The notes beneath the pieces were generated by a model, which made no database searches, had not been told where the DNA came from, and saw only the letters and a list, made by a program, of their open reading frames with translations. Below are positions 35,117-42,884 of a stretch of DNA of 42,884 nucleotides, piece by piece. This stretch comes from Gemmataceae bacterium (GTDB taxonomy: Bacteria; Planctomycetota; Planctomycetia; Gemmatales; Gemmataceae). Positions within the stretch are counted from its first letter, which is position 1; each line of letters begins with the position of its first letter. The stretch covers positions 1 through 42,884 of the forward strand of contig JAIBBI010000031.1 in NCBI GenBank assembly GCA_019694755.1, read 5' to 3'. A program made the translations under genes and the position numbers.

Positions 35117-36853
35117 TTACCGGGCCGGCAACTCGAAACAGATCATCTCGCGATCGTTGCGAACGAGCAGCCGGTTTCCCGAGATGACCGGGATGTTCCA
35201 AGTCTTGCCCGGCAGCGCGGATATCCGCCCCACTTCCTTGAGCGCCGTCGTCGTCGGAGCGACCATCACGAGGTCGCCCGACTCGGCCTGCACGATCAGC
35301 CGGTCGCCGGCCCGGATCACCTGCCCGTGTTGATAACGGCCGTCCTTCCAGCGCAGCCGGCCCGTGGCCGTCTCCAGGCACGCGAGAATGCCGTCGTCGA
35401 GACCGTAGGCATGGCCCTCGAACAACACGGCCGACGTGAACTTCGTTTTGAGCACATGTCGGGTGCTGCGCCAGGCCTCCTCGGCGATCCAGCCATCAGG
35501 CCCGCCGCGCTTGACGCGGACCAGCGCGGCCCCGCCGCCGTAGCCGGTCGTGACCAGAGCGGTCCCGGTGCCGGCCGCGTCGAGGATCGGCTGCGAGCAG
35601 TTGATCGATTCAAAATTGGTCCACGGGAAGAACCACAGCACGCGTCCGTCGGCCGGATCGTGCCCCGAGAGCCCTTTCTCGTTGTGGATGACAATGTGGC
35701 GGGCACCGAGGATCTCCCACACCGTGGGCGATGCGTAGCTGGACCGGAACTCGCCGCCGGCCCAGAGTTTCGCGCCGGTCTCGCGGTGATATGCGACAAG
35801 GGTCGGACCCGCACTCGCCGGCGGGCAGACGATGACGCGGTCGCCTTCGATTAGCGGCGAGGCGCAAACGCCGTGCATCAGATTCGGGCCGCCGAACTCG
35901 GTGAGTACGTCAGCCGACCAGACCTGCTTTCCGGTCGCGGCATCGAGGCACGAGAGGCGACCGGTCGCGCCCATTGCATACACCCGGCCACCGGCGATGG
36001 CCGGGGTCGCCCGCGGGCCGTCGCCGCCCATCGCCGACTCGAACCTTGCCGCGTTGGTGGCGGTCCAGACCGGAGCGCCGTCGGCCAATCGATAGCAACA
36101 GACGCACTCGTCGCTGCCGCGCTGCTCCTGCGTGAAACAGTACCCGCCGACGACGGCAATGCCGGACCACGCAGGCCCGACCGGCTTGCGCCATAGCTCC
36201 ACCGGCGTTGCTTCGTTCCAGTCGATGAGCTTCAGGTTCGGCCAGACGCCGTCGCGGCCCGGCCCGAAGTATTGCGGCGAGTCGTCGGGGCCGACCGGGC
36301 CGATGCTCACCGGTGTCGGATCGGTGTTGGTCGGTTTGGCGATCGAATCGCTGAGCCGGGGCGAGGTCCGCCAGGCGAAGTCGATGAGCGTATCGCCCGC
36401 CAGGCCTTCAACGCGGACCAGCGACTGGAATGGCACGGTCATCACCATCAGGAAGCCGAGAAGCGTCCAGCGCCAGCGTGACGGAATCCCGGCGTAGCCC
36501 ATCCACCCGGCGAACGGGACCCAGAGCGTCGCGGGCACGAACAGGGCGGCGAAGGCCGGCGTTGACGGCGACGGCCGGGTCATGAAGACGATCAGCCCCG
36601 CGAGCCCGGCAACCCAGCCGACCCCGGCGGTGACGAGGGCGCAGCGGGGCCAGCGTCGGCCGGTGAGTGCCGATCCGAGATTCCACGTCAGAAGAAAAAC
36701 GGCCAGGAGCGCCACGAGGAGGGCGGCGATCCAGGTCTTCTCGAGCTCGCCGAGGATCATGGGGCCGACGTAGACGCGGGCCCATGTGTAGGGCATCGCG
36801 AGCAGCGTGACCAAGACGGCGAGCACGAATCGCGGTGCAGCGAAACGGTTCAT
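35117..36853 (-). CDS. Membrane-anchored PQQ-like beta-propeller protein
   Basis: A 578-residue protein with an unusual topology. Four to five hydrophobic segments fill the N-terminal 160 residues (for example MNRFAAPRFVLAVLVTLLAM and WIAALLVALLAVFLLTW), then a linker leads into a PQQ-type beta-propeller (about 185-578). Blades are marked by LSCLDAATGKQVW, LVAYHRETGAKLW, DPADGRVLW and LACLETATGRLRW. The blades lack the residues that would show a true PQQ enzyme, so a scaffolding role such as that of BamB-type propellers is more likely (inference). Similar proteins are common in planctomycetes without known function. It follows the YTV-type gene on the same strand, with a terminator between them. 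Confidence 0.85.
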   Translation of the reverse strand: MNRFAAPRFVLAVLVTLLAMPYTWARVYVGPMILGELEKTWIAALLVALLAVFLLTWNLGSALTGRRWPRCALVTAGVGWVAGLAGLIVFMTRPSPSTPAFAALFVPATLWVPFAGWMGYAGIPSRWRWTLLGFLMVMTVPFQSLVRVEGLAGDTLIDFAWRTSPRLSDSIAKPTNTDPTPVSIGPVGPDDSPQYFGPGRDGVWPNLKLIDWNEATPVELWRKPVGPAWSGIAVVGGYCFTQEQRGSDECVCCYRLADGAPVWTATNAARFESAMGGDGPRATPAIAGGRVYAMGATGRLSCLDAATGKQVWSADVLTEFGGPNLMHGVCASPLIEGDRVIVCPPASAGPTLVAYHRETGAKLWAGGEFRSSYASPTVWEILGARHIVIHNEKGLSGHDPADGRVLWFFPWTNFESINCSQPILDAAGTGTALVTTGYGGGAALVRVKRGGPDGWIAEEAWRSTRHVLKTKFTSAVLFEGHAYGLDDGILACLETATGRLRWKDGRYQHGQVIRAGDRLIVQAESGDLVMVAPTTTALKEVGRISALPGKTWNIPVISGNRLLVRNDREMICFELPAR

Positions 36854-36892
36854 CTCGCCATTATTGTAACGGAAGGGGGATTGGCGGCGGTG

Positions 36893-36931
36893 AGAAATGA
36901 AAAACGCCCGCGGGGGTCACCCGCGGGCGTT
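36893..36931 (-). terminator. Intrinsic terminator of the YTV-type gene
   Basis: AACGCCCGCGGG (36903-36914) and CCCGCGGGCGTT (36920-36931) form a perfect 12-bp stem with a 5-nt loop. Read on the minus strand, the stem comes about 30 bp after the YTV-type gene stop and runs straight into TTTTCATTTC. This is the clearest rho-independent terminator in the window. Confidence 0.85.
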
Positions 36932-36960
36932 CTCGTCGTTGCCGACGATGGGGTCACGGT

Positions 36961-39069
36961 TTACTTGGCGGGCATCGCGGCAGGAGCCGCCGCCGGGGCC
37001 GCGGCCGGAGCCGCCGCCGGGGCGCAACCACCGGTCGTGCCGCAGCCGCTGGTGCAGGTGTTGCAGCAGTCGCTGTTGCAGGCGAACCGGCGGCTCAGGA
37101 GACCGTGGAGACGGTCGCCGAAGCTCGGGCGGCACGAATCGTTGCAGGTGTTGCACGAGTCGTTGCAGCCGCGGTTGAACAGGCCACCAAAGCCGAGGTT
37201 GAAGCAGCGACGGCCGCAGTCGTCACCGCAGGTGTTGCAGTTGTTGTTGCAGGCCGGGGTGCAGGCCGGCTTGCAGCAAACCGGAGCCGGGTCGCAAGGC
37301 ACGCAGCGCGGCTTGCGGACGCAGACTTCGACTTCCTTGCAGACCGGGACCCGCTTGCAGACGGTGACCGGGACCTGCTCGGTGACGCAGAAGGGCACCT
37401 TCACGCAGTACGTGTAGGGGACCTGCTTGCAGACCGTGTAGGGGACCTGGCACTCGACCACCTGCTGCTGCATCGTGCGGACGGTGTGCGGCACCATCTT
37501 CACGTGATCTTCCTTCACCAGCCGGCAGGTCGTCACCGGGACGGTCTTCGTCACGGTGGTCGGCACCATCTTGACGACGGTGTAGGGGACCTGCTTGGTG
37601 ACCTGCTCGCTCACCATGCGGCGAGTCGTGACGGGCACCTGGCGGGAGACGGTTTCGTTCACGTAGCGGACGGTGGTCACCGGCACGTCGCGGACGACCG
37701 AGGCGCCTTCGACGAACACCCGGCCGGGGCCGTCTTCGCCGTAGTACACGCCGCCGTTGTTGGCCGCACCAGCGTTGCCGGCCGCGTTGCCACCGGCGTT
37801 GCCGCCGTGGGCCGCGTTGTGGCTGCCGTCAGCGTAGGCGCCGCGGGCGACCCGGGTCACCGTGTAGGGGACCTGAGTGCGGACCACTTCGCTGACCATC
37901 CGGCGGGTCGTCACCGGCACCTGCTCGGTGACGGTTTCGCGGTGCATGCGGGTCACCTGGACGGCGACCTGCTTCTTCGTCGTCACCGGGACGCGCTTCG
38001 TCACGGTCACGGGGACAACTTCCTGCACGGTCTTGCGGACATAGGTCGTCACCGGGACGTTCTCGGTCACGGTGCGGTTGCGGGTCACCTGACGGGTACG
38101 GGTCTCGTCGCAGCCCTGGACGCGGGTCAGGCGGGGCAGACCGGTCGGCCGGCTCACCGTCTGGCAGGTGCAGGGGTCGAAGCACGAGGTGTACTCGCGG
38201 CAGAGCTTCCACGACGACCGGCCGGGGACCGTGTAGGTCTCGCAGACGGTTTCGGGGATGCACCGGGTGACGCACTTCATCGTGGTGCAGGGTTCGCACA
38301 CCGTCTTGCAGACGGTCTTGTTGCAGGTTTCGGTCACGCACTGCCATTCGGTGCAGCACACGTCCTTCATGACGGTCTCGCAGACCGGCTTGCAGACGAC
38401 GCGGCAACGGGTTTGCATCGTGGTCTCGCAGACCGGCTTGCAGACGGTCTTGCAGCACTCACGGACGTGCTGTTCGCAGATCGTCTTGCAGACCTGGTGG
38501 CAGGCCTTCTTGCAGTGCGTTTCGTACACCGGCTTGCACACCGTGTGGCAGCAGGTCTTGTAAGTCGTCTCGCACACCGGCTTGCAGACGGTGTAGCAGA
38601 CGGTCTTCACGTGCTGCTCGCAGACCGGCTTGCAGACGGTGCTGGTCACTTCTTTGCAAGTCGTCTCGTACACCTTGCGGTAGGTGCTGTAGCGGCATTC
38701 CCGCATTTCGGTGTGGCAGACCGGCTTGCAGACGGTCTTCTGGACGGTCCGGTAGGCCGTCTCGCTTTGGTTGCGGTACCCGGTGCGTTGTTCGGTGCGG
38801 TATTCGGTGCGATTCACCGTCCGCATCTGCGTTTCCTGCACGGTCTGATAGGTCGTGTGGAACCGTTTTTCCAGTACGTTGTCCCAGACGACCCGGTAGC
38901 TCGTGCTGCTACCCGCGGACGAGGCCGCGAAGTTCGTCTGAGAGTCGGAGCCCGGCGTCGGGCTACAACCGTACTGGGTGGCGCCGAGATTGGTCGCCGA
39001 AGCGGTGCCGGTGGCCCAGACCAGGCCGACGGCCGCAGCGACCAAGAGCGCCCCCAAGCGCATCCTCAT
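36961..39069 (-). CDS. YTV-type cysteine-rich cell-wall/surface repeat protein
   Basis: A 702-residue exported protein of the planctomycete YTV type, a family linked to the protein cell wall (known for Rhodopirellula). The start is set at the ATG 39069, 8 bp after GGAGG; 39075 and 39063 are alternatives, and the longer TTG reading at 39087 overlaps the ribosome-binding site. After the signal peptide (MRMRLGALLVAAAVGLVWATGTASA) comes a Tyr/Arg/Thr-rich segment, six 16-residue repeats of consensus TVCKPVCETxxKxxCx (residues 144-239), and two Val/Thr-rich blocks (about 332-406 and 459-574) that share a near-identical VPVTTRRMVSE...VPYTV unit. A Gly/Asn/Ala linker separates the blocks. A Cys-rich tail has three CNTC motifs and ends in an AAAP repeat. 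Disulphide cross-linking is inferred. Confidence 0.85.
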   Translation of the reverse strand: MRMRLGALLVAAAVGLVWATGTASATNLGATQYGCSPTPGSDSQTNFAASSAGSSTSYRVVWDNVLEKRFHTTYQTVQETQMRTVNRTEYRTEQRTGYRNQSETAYRTVQKTVCKPVCHTEMRECRYSTYRKVYETTCKEVTSTVCKPVCEQHVKTVCYTVCKPVCETTYKTCCHTVCKPVYETHCKKACHQVCKTICEQHVRECCKTVCKPVCETTMQTRCRVVCKPVCETVMKDVCCTEWQCVTETCNKTVCKTVCEPCTTMKCVTRCIPETVCETYTVPGRSSWKLCREYTSCFDPCTCQTVSRPTGLPRLTRVQGCDETRTRQVTRNRTVTENVPVTTYVRKTVQEVVPVTVTKRVPVTTKKQVAVQVTRMHRETVTEQVPVTTRRMVSEVVRTQVPYTVTRVARGAYADGSHNAAHGGNAGGNAAGNAGAANNGGVYYGEDGPGRVFVEGASVVRDVPVTTVRYVNETVSRQVPVTTRRMVSEQVTKQVPYTVVKMVPTTVTKTVPVTTCRLVKEDHVKMVPHTVRTMQQQVVECQVPYTVCKQVPYTYCVKVPFCVTEQVPVTVCKRVPVCKEVEVCVRKPRCVPCDPAPVCCKPACTPACNNNCNTCGDDCGRRCFNLGFGGLFNRGCNDSCNTCNDSCRPSFGDRLHGLLSRRFACNSDCCNTCTSGCGTTGGCAPAAAPAAAPAAAPAAMPAK
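38353..38640 (-). repeat. Array of six 48-bp tandem repeats inside the YTV-type gene
   Basis: Six in-phase units of 48 bp encode 16-residue repeats such as TVCKPVCEQHVKTVCY and TVCKPVCETTYKTCCH. Units diverge at the third codon positions and in the second half, while the VCKPVC core is kept, so the array is maintained at protein level rather than being a recent slippage product. More degenerate copies flank it on both sides. Confidence 0.8.
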
Positions 39070-39551
39070 GAGCATTGCCTCCTTCAAGCGGACAAAAGGA
39101 ACTCGCCGTTAGCCCGTCACGGGCGGGGCGGGTCGATCGAGAGTCAACTCCCGGGTGTCGAGACGGGCACCCGCGCCGAACTATTCCGGCATGCTCCCCT
39201 CGGTCCGCAGACCGTTTCCCCAGGGGTCAGGGCATCACATAGCCGCCCGTCCGTCGCCTTAGATCGGCCGAAGCTTACCCGGCTTATCACCCGACTCGCC
39301 GCTCGTACCCCCCTGCCGGCCATTTTCCTGCCGGGTCGCGCCGAACTCGCCGAGGAGTCCGGTCTGTCCGGTTGTGCGGGCCCTGACTCACGCGTTCGAC
39401 CGCGCTGGTGGCGCAAGCATTCACGCCGACCCGGCCTTGAGTTTTTCTGGACGGATTCCGAGCCGCCGGTTTCGTACCACGGCGCACTCTTGGCAAACTG
39501 TGACGGTTCTGCCGGACGCGATTGGTATGATTTCCTCAGTTCCCCCGAAGG
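39070..39551. other. 482-bp region between the YTV-type gene and the next gene
   Basis: No gene is supported. It contains the ribosome-binding site (GGAGG) and leader of the YTV-type gene at the left end and the short hairpin GCCCGTCACGGGC (39112-39124). Open frames through it on both strands have no signal, family motif or sensible codon pattern. It is the long divergent promoter region for the YTV-type gene and the hypothetical gene at 39552. Confidence 0.7.
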
Positions 39552-40220
39552 ATGCCCGTCGCCATGAGCGGACAGCTCCTGAGTACGCCCCGCCGCCGCT
39601 TCAGCGCGACGACTTTCATGTCCACCTTCCAGTGGCAGAAGTCCTGCCCCGCCGAGGTTCAGCGACTCGGGATCGCCCTCGACTTCTATCAGCGCGAGTT
39701 GGGCTTCGCCTTCGTACGCAAGATCATCAGCGAGGCTGCCCCGACGATTCCGCGTATGACGCTCGGGATGAGGCCGCTCGGCTCCCCGGACGGCAGGAAT
39801 GCCGGGCCTTTCCTCGCCCGCAATGCCGCCGGCCAAGCCATTCGGCTCTGCACGCTCGTGCAGGCGATCCGATTTACCGATCCGGTTGAGGTTGTTCGTT
39901 TGTCTGAGGGGACGGAAATGAAGCAACTCCGCGACCTCTCGCGCGAGGAGCCCTCAATCCAGAAACTGGGTCAGTGGTTCGCCGAAGACGACGCGGACGG
40001 GGAACATCTCGCGCTGCCCGCGCTTCAGACACAGGTGTGGAAGGTGGTGGTCACGCGGGACACGCTCGCGCTGAAAAGCACCGCCGCCGACGCCTTCACG
40101 TGGAAGGACGGCACCGGCGACTCGACACGCGATCGCTACTTCCGAGGCGGGGAGACACAGTACTTCGTGGCCCGGCCACGCGACTGCTTCAGCCTGGCTG
40201 AACCCGAGCCGAGCCAATGA
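39552..40220 (+). CDS. Conserved-looking protein, function unknown
   Basis: A 222-residue protein with no motif I recognise and no signal peptide or transmembrane segment. Its codon use matches the window's genes, and the reading frame is stop-free with a sensible composition, which supports a real gene. The N-terminus is basic (STPRRRFSATTF), and the C-terminal third is rich in Thr/Asp and aromatic residues. The ATG at 39552 directly abuts GAAGG; ATG 39564 is an alternative. Its 3' end overlaps the pyrD 3' end by 32 bp tail to tail. It is divergent from the YTV-type gene. Confidence 0.6.
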   Translation: MPVAMSGQLLSTPRRRFSATTFMSTFQWQKSCPAEVQRLGIALDFYQRELGFAFVRKIISEAAPTIPRMTLGMRPLGSPDGRNAGPFLARNAAGQAIRLCTLVQAIRFTDPVEVVRLSEGTEMKQLRDLSREEPSIQKLGQWFAEDDADGEHLALPALQTQVWKVVVTRDTLALKSTAADAFTWKDGTGDSTRDRYFRGGETQYFVARPRDCFSLAEPEPSQ

Positions 40221-41106
40221 CGTCGGCAATCCGGCTGACTCCCAAATGCCCAGCCGCGGACTCCAACTCGCCGACAATCCGTGTCGCGGCGGTCGGATCG
40301 TAGAAATTGACGGTGCCGAGTTGCACGGCCGTTGCGCCGGCCACGATAAACTCCATCACGTCGTCCACCGTCGCGATGCCGCCCACCCCGACGACCGGCA
40401 CCGCGCCCAACCCCGCCACCTGCCAGACGGCCCGCAATGCGAGCGGCTTGATGGCCGGGCCGCTGAGGCCACCGGTAATGTTGCCCAGGATCGGCTTCCG
40501 TCGCTTCCAGTCGATCGCCATGCCGACGAAGGTATTCACGCAACTCACGGCGTCAGCCCCGCCGTCGGCCGCCGCCCGGGCGATGACCCGGATGTCCGTC
40601 ACGTTCGGCGTCAGCTTGGCGATGATCGGGTACGGGCAGGCGTCCCGGCAGCCGCGGACAATCCGGGTCGTGACGGCCGGGTCGGTCGCGTAGTCCGTGC
40701 CGTGGGCAACGTTGGGACACGAAAGATTCAACTCCACGGCGGCGAGGCCCGACTCACGTCCCACACGGGCCGCCATCGCCACGAATTCGTCGGCATCGGA
40801 CCCGGCAATGTTGGCAATGATCGGCGCGGGCAGCGTCCGCAGGTAGGGGAGGTGATGCGTGCAGAAGTGCTCCAGGCCGTCGTTGTCGAGGCCGATCGCG
40901 TTCAACATCCCGGCAGCCGTCTCGTGCGTCCGCGGGGGCGGGTTGCCGATCCGCGGCTTCTGCGTCACAGTCTTGGGGATGATGCCACCGAGCCGGGCGA
41001 AGTCGACGAGCCCGGCCATCTCCCGTGCGTAGCCGAACGTCCCCGACGCGACGAGGATCGGGTTCGGCAGCCGGAGCCGGCCCAGCGATACGGACAGATC
41101 GACCAT
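40189..41106 (-). CDS. pyrD: Dihydroorotate dehydrogenase (class 1B-like)
   Basis: This enzyme oxidises dihydroorotate to orotate in pyrimidine synthesis. The 305-residue flavoprotein has N-terminal SLGRLRLPNPILVASGTFGY, the catalytic cysteine C130 in ELNLSCPNV (the cysteine is typical of class 1 rather than class 2 enzymes), the FMN-binding PIIAKLTPNVTDI, and VVGVGGIATVDDV near the C-terminus. Class 1B enzymes work with a PyrK electron-transfer subunit, which is not in the window. It is divergent from the Dabb-domain gene (62 bp apart) and convergent with the hypothetical gene. Confidence 0.94.
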   Translation of the reverse strand: MVDLSVSLGRLRLPNPILVASGTFGYAREMAGLVDFARLGGIIPKTVTQKPRIGNPPPRTHETAAGMLNAIGLDNDGLEHFCTHHLPYLRTLPAPIIANIAGSDADEFVAMAARVGRESGLAAVELNLSCPNVAHGTDYATDPAVTTRIVRGCRDACPYPIIAKLTPNVTDIRVIARAAADGGADAVSCVNTFVGMAIDWKRRKPILGNITGGLSGPAIKPLALRAVWQVAGLGAVPVVGVGGIATVDDVMEFIVAGATAVQLGTVNFYDPTAATRIVGELESAAGHLGVSRIADVIGSARVQPG

Positions 41107-41168
41107 GCCGCTATTGTCATTGCCGGCCGGGCAAACGTCCGTATCGTTCCCCGCGAAAGGGGAAGCCG

Positions 41169-41471
41169 ATGATCGCGCACATGGTTTACTTCGAGCTGAC
41201 CGACAACAGCGAGGACAAGGTCCGCGAACTGGTCGCCGCGTGCCGGGAATACCTGACCGGGCATCCCGGCGTCGAGTTCTTCGCGGCCGGGCCGTGCGCC
41301 CGGGAGTTCGACCGCCCCGTGAACGACCGCGACTGGGACGTCGCGCTGCACCTCGTATTCCGCACCCGGGCCGACCACGACGCCTACCAGACCGCGCCGC
41401 GGCATCAGCAGTTCATCGCCGCCAGCAAGCCGAACTGGAAAAAGGTGCGTGTGTTCGACTCGCACGTGTGA
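41169..41471 (+). CDS. Dabb (stress-responsive A/B barrel) domain protein
   Basis: A 100-residue single-domain protein with a ferredoxin-like alpha/beta barrel fold. It begins IAHMVYFELTDNSEDKVREL and ends RQH-type strand ASKPNWKKVRVFDSHV, with the family's histidine in HMVYF and late HQQFIAASKPNWKKV. Its partner and reaction are unknown; many members dimerise. The ATG at 41169 is preceded by a purine-rich site (GGGGAAG) and preferred to a longer frame reaching into pyrD. Its stop is followed immediately by a palindrome shared with speA. Confidence 0.85.
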   Translation: MIAHMVYFELTDNSEDKVRELVAACREYLTGHPGVEFFAAGPCAREFDRPVNDRDWDVALHLVFRTRADHDAYQTAPRHQQFIAASKPNWKKVRVFDSHV

Positions 41472-41501
41472 AAAGCCCACCGGTTGCAACCGGTGGGCTT
41501 T
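41472..41501. terminator. Perfect 30-bp palindrome, bidirectional terminator
   Basis: AAAGCCCACCGGTTG and its exact reverse complement (41472-41501) form a hairpin with a 15-bp arm and A- and T-rich ends on both strands. It fills almost the whole gap between the stop codons of the Dabb gene (41469-41471) and the convergent speA gene (41501-41503), so it probably terminates both transcripts. Confidence 0.8.
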
Positions 41502-42884
41502 CACTCCTCGAGGTACGTGTACCCTTCGAGGCCGTTCTCGTAGAAGCGGAGGAGTTGGCGGGATTCGGTGACGCTCAGCCGGCCGGCCCGCACGGCCCGC
41601 TCCACGTCCTTGCGGAACGTGGTGGCCAGCTTGTCCGCGCTGTACTGCACGTAATGCAGGACTTCCCGAACCGTGTCGCCCTTGATCACGTCGTCGAGGC
41701 TGACGATGCCGTCTTCGTCGACGCTCACGTGGACTGCGTTGGTGTCGCCGAACAGGTTGTGCAGGTCGCCCAGGATCTCCTGATACGCCCCGAGCAGGAA
41801 CGCGCCGAGATAATACGGCTCACCAGTGTACTCGTGCAGCGCGAGGGTCGACTTCACGTCGCGGAGGTCGCAGAACTGATCGACCTTGCCGTCGGAGTCG
41901 CACGTGATGTCGCCGAGCACCGCCCGTCGCGCGGGCGACTCGTTGAGCCGGTGGATCGGCAGGATCGGGAACAACTGCTTGATCGCCCACGAGTCGGGCA
42001 TCGATTGGAAGACCGAGAAATTGCAGAAGTAGGTGTCCGATAGAATCGTGTCGAGGTTCTGCAGCTCTTCGGGCACGTAATCGAGGTCGGCGACCAGCCG
42101 CTGGACCTTGCCGCAGATCGACCAGAACAGCCGCTCGGCCATCGCCCGCTGCTCCACCGGGAGATACCCGAGCGTAAACAGGTTCAACGATTCTTCCACG
42201 TGCTGCACGGCGTCGTGGTAGCCCTCGAGGAAGTTCTTCTTGTTGATCTCGCGGTGGATGCCGTGCAGGTCGATCAGCGGCTGGGCGGCCTCGTCCGGAA
42301 GTTCGTCGATGCTGCCGTTGCCTTTTTCGATGCTCGACGTGCCGACGACGTCGAAGACCAGCACGCTGTGGTAGGCGACCACGGCCCGGCCCGACTCGCT
42401 GATGATGGTCGGGTGCGGCACGCCCGCCTCATCGCACACGCTTTTCACGCGGAAGACCACGTCGTTGGCGTATTCCTGGAGGGTGTAGTTGATCGACGAC
42501 TCGAAATCGGTCTGGCTGCCGTCGTAATCGACGCCGAGGCCGCCGCCCACGTCGAGGAACTGCACTCCCGCGCCGAGCCGGTGCAGCTCCGTGTAGATGC
42601 GGGCGGCTTCCGTCAGCGCGTCCTTGAACTTGCGGATGTTCGTGATCTGGCTGCCGATGTGGAAGTGCACGAGTTGCAGGCAGTCCTGCATGTCGCGAGC
42701 CTTCAGGTACTCGAACACCTCGAGCACTTCGGTGAGCGTGAGGCCGAACTTGGCGCGGAAGCCCGCACTCGACCGCCAGCGGCCCGCACCACGCGCGGCC
42801 AGCTTGACCCGCACGCCGATCGCCGGGCGGACATCGAGTTCCTGGGCGTGCTTGACGATCGCTTCGAGTTCGGTGAACTTCTCG
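41501..42884 (-). CDS. speA: Biosynthetic arginine decarboxylase (5' partial)
   Basis: The C-terminal 461 residues of SpeA, a PLP enzyme converting arginine to agmatine for polyamine synthesis. The frame is open to the right window edge, so the N-terminal part, including the PLP lysine, is outside; the ATG/GTG-like starts within the window are not the real start. Diagnostic parts visible are LQLVHFHIGSQITNIRKF, FLDVGGGLGVDYDGS (phosphate loop), IISESGRAVVAYH, and the C-terminal catalytic CDSDGKVDQF and ending EGYTYLEE. Full-length SpeA is about 640 residues, so about 180 are missing. The homologous diaminopimelate decarboxylase is shorter and lacks this C-terminal pattern. Confidence 0.95.
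   Translation of the reverse strand, partial: EKFTELEAIVKHAQELDVRPAIGVRVKLAARGAGRWRSSAGFRAKFGLTLTEVLEVFEYLKARDMQDCLQLVHFHIGSQITNIRKFKDALTEAARIYTELHRLGAGVQFLDVGGGLGVDYDGSQTDFESSINYTLQEYANDVVFRVKSVCDEAGVPHPTIISESGRAVVAYHSVLVFDVVGTSSIEKGNGSIDELPDEAAQPLIDLHGIHREINKKNFLEGYHDAVQHVEESLNLFTLGYLPVEQRAMAERLFWSICGKVQRLVADLDYVPEELQNLDTILSDTYFCNFSVFQSMPDSWAIKQLFPILPIHRLNESPARRAVLGDITCDSDGKVDQFCDLRDVKSTLALHEYTGEPYYLGAFLLGAYQEILGDLHNLFGDTNAVHVSVDEDGIVSLDDVIKGDTVREVLHYVQYSADKLATTFRKDVERAVRAGRLSVTESRQLLRFYENGLEGYTYLEE

Noticed and set aside
37105-39567. 820-residue plus-strand open frame opposite the YTV-type gene
   Set aside because: It is the antisense shadow of a highly repetitive GC-rich gene. It reads as Arg/His/Asp/Ala-rich repeats such as HRLADG, without signal, motif or start site.
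39144-39926. 260-residue minus-strand frame over the gap upstream of the hypothetical gene
   Set aside because: Composition is Arg/Gly/Ser/Pro-rich and it overlaps the better-supported gene at 39552 on the opposite strand; no motif or start signal.

Overview
This 42.9 kb window comes from a high-GC planctomycete chromosome, most likely a member of the Gemmataceae. The reasons are lineage-marker families: a PVC-type CxxCH haem protein, a DUF1549/DUF1553 cytochrome-like protein beside a DUF1501 protein, a cysteine-rich YTV-type cell-wall protein, a giant extracellular protein with an N-terminal LExRxLPS motif and a dockerin tail, and a DUF4337 protein. I see no phage, transposase, CRISPR array, rRNA or tRNA. 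The species is inferred from gene content only.

Layout. 1-7.3 kb: the 3' end of leuD, a cob(I)alamin adenosyltransferase, a 1691-residue secreted zinc-metalloprotease-like multidomain protein and an NHL beta-propeller protein. 7.2-11.2 kb: truB, a secreted serine hydrolase, ruvX and manC; the 425-bp convergent gap between the hydrolase and ruvX holds two inverted copies of a three-hairpin element. 11.4-16 kb: a glycine-rich secreted protein, a MITE-like nested hairpin, the PVC haem protein and DUF4337. 16.2-20 kb: fabF-like ketosynthase, Glu/Leu dehydrogenase and aldose epimerase. 20-28.8 kb: a short LExR-motif protein, a membrane protein, then a same-strand run of an ECF sigma factor, a membrane-anchored regulator, a redoxin/copper-monooxygenase/EF-hand fusion, an EF-hand/DUF1549/DUF1553 protein and a DUF1501 protein. 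28.8-36.9 kb: APC permease with universal-stress domains, pgi, an M28 peptidase and a PQQ-like beta-propeller membrane protein. 37-39.1 kb: the YTV-type protein. 39.5 kb to the end: an unrecognised protein, pyrD, a Dabb-domain protein and the C-terminal part of speA.

How the genes fit together. Housekeeping genes (leuD, truB, ruvX, manC, fabF, gdhA, pgi, pyrD, speA) are interleaved with envelope and secreted planctomycete proteins. The most coherent unit is 21.0-28.8 kb. A sigma factor overlaps its putative membrane partner and is followed 18 bp later by secreted redox, copper and haem proteins, which suggests a regulated extracytoplasmic redox operon (inference). Other close pairs are truB-NHL and manC-ruvX; the latter overlap by four bases.

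The observations most worth a second look are the covarying triple-hairpin elements at 9.3-9.7 kb, the 48-bp cysteine-repeat array in the YTV-type protein, the matching EF-hand pairs on both sides of a gene boundary at 24.3-24.9 kb, and the LExR motif shared by a giant protease and a 53-residue protein. I did not find a clearly undescribed multi-gene defence or biosynthetic system.
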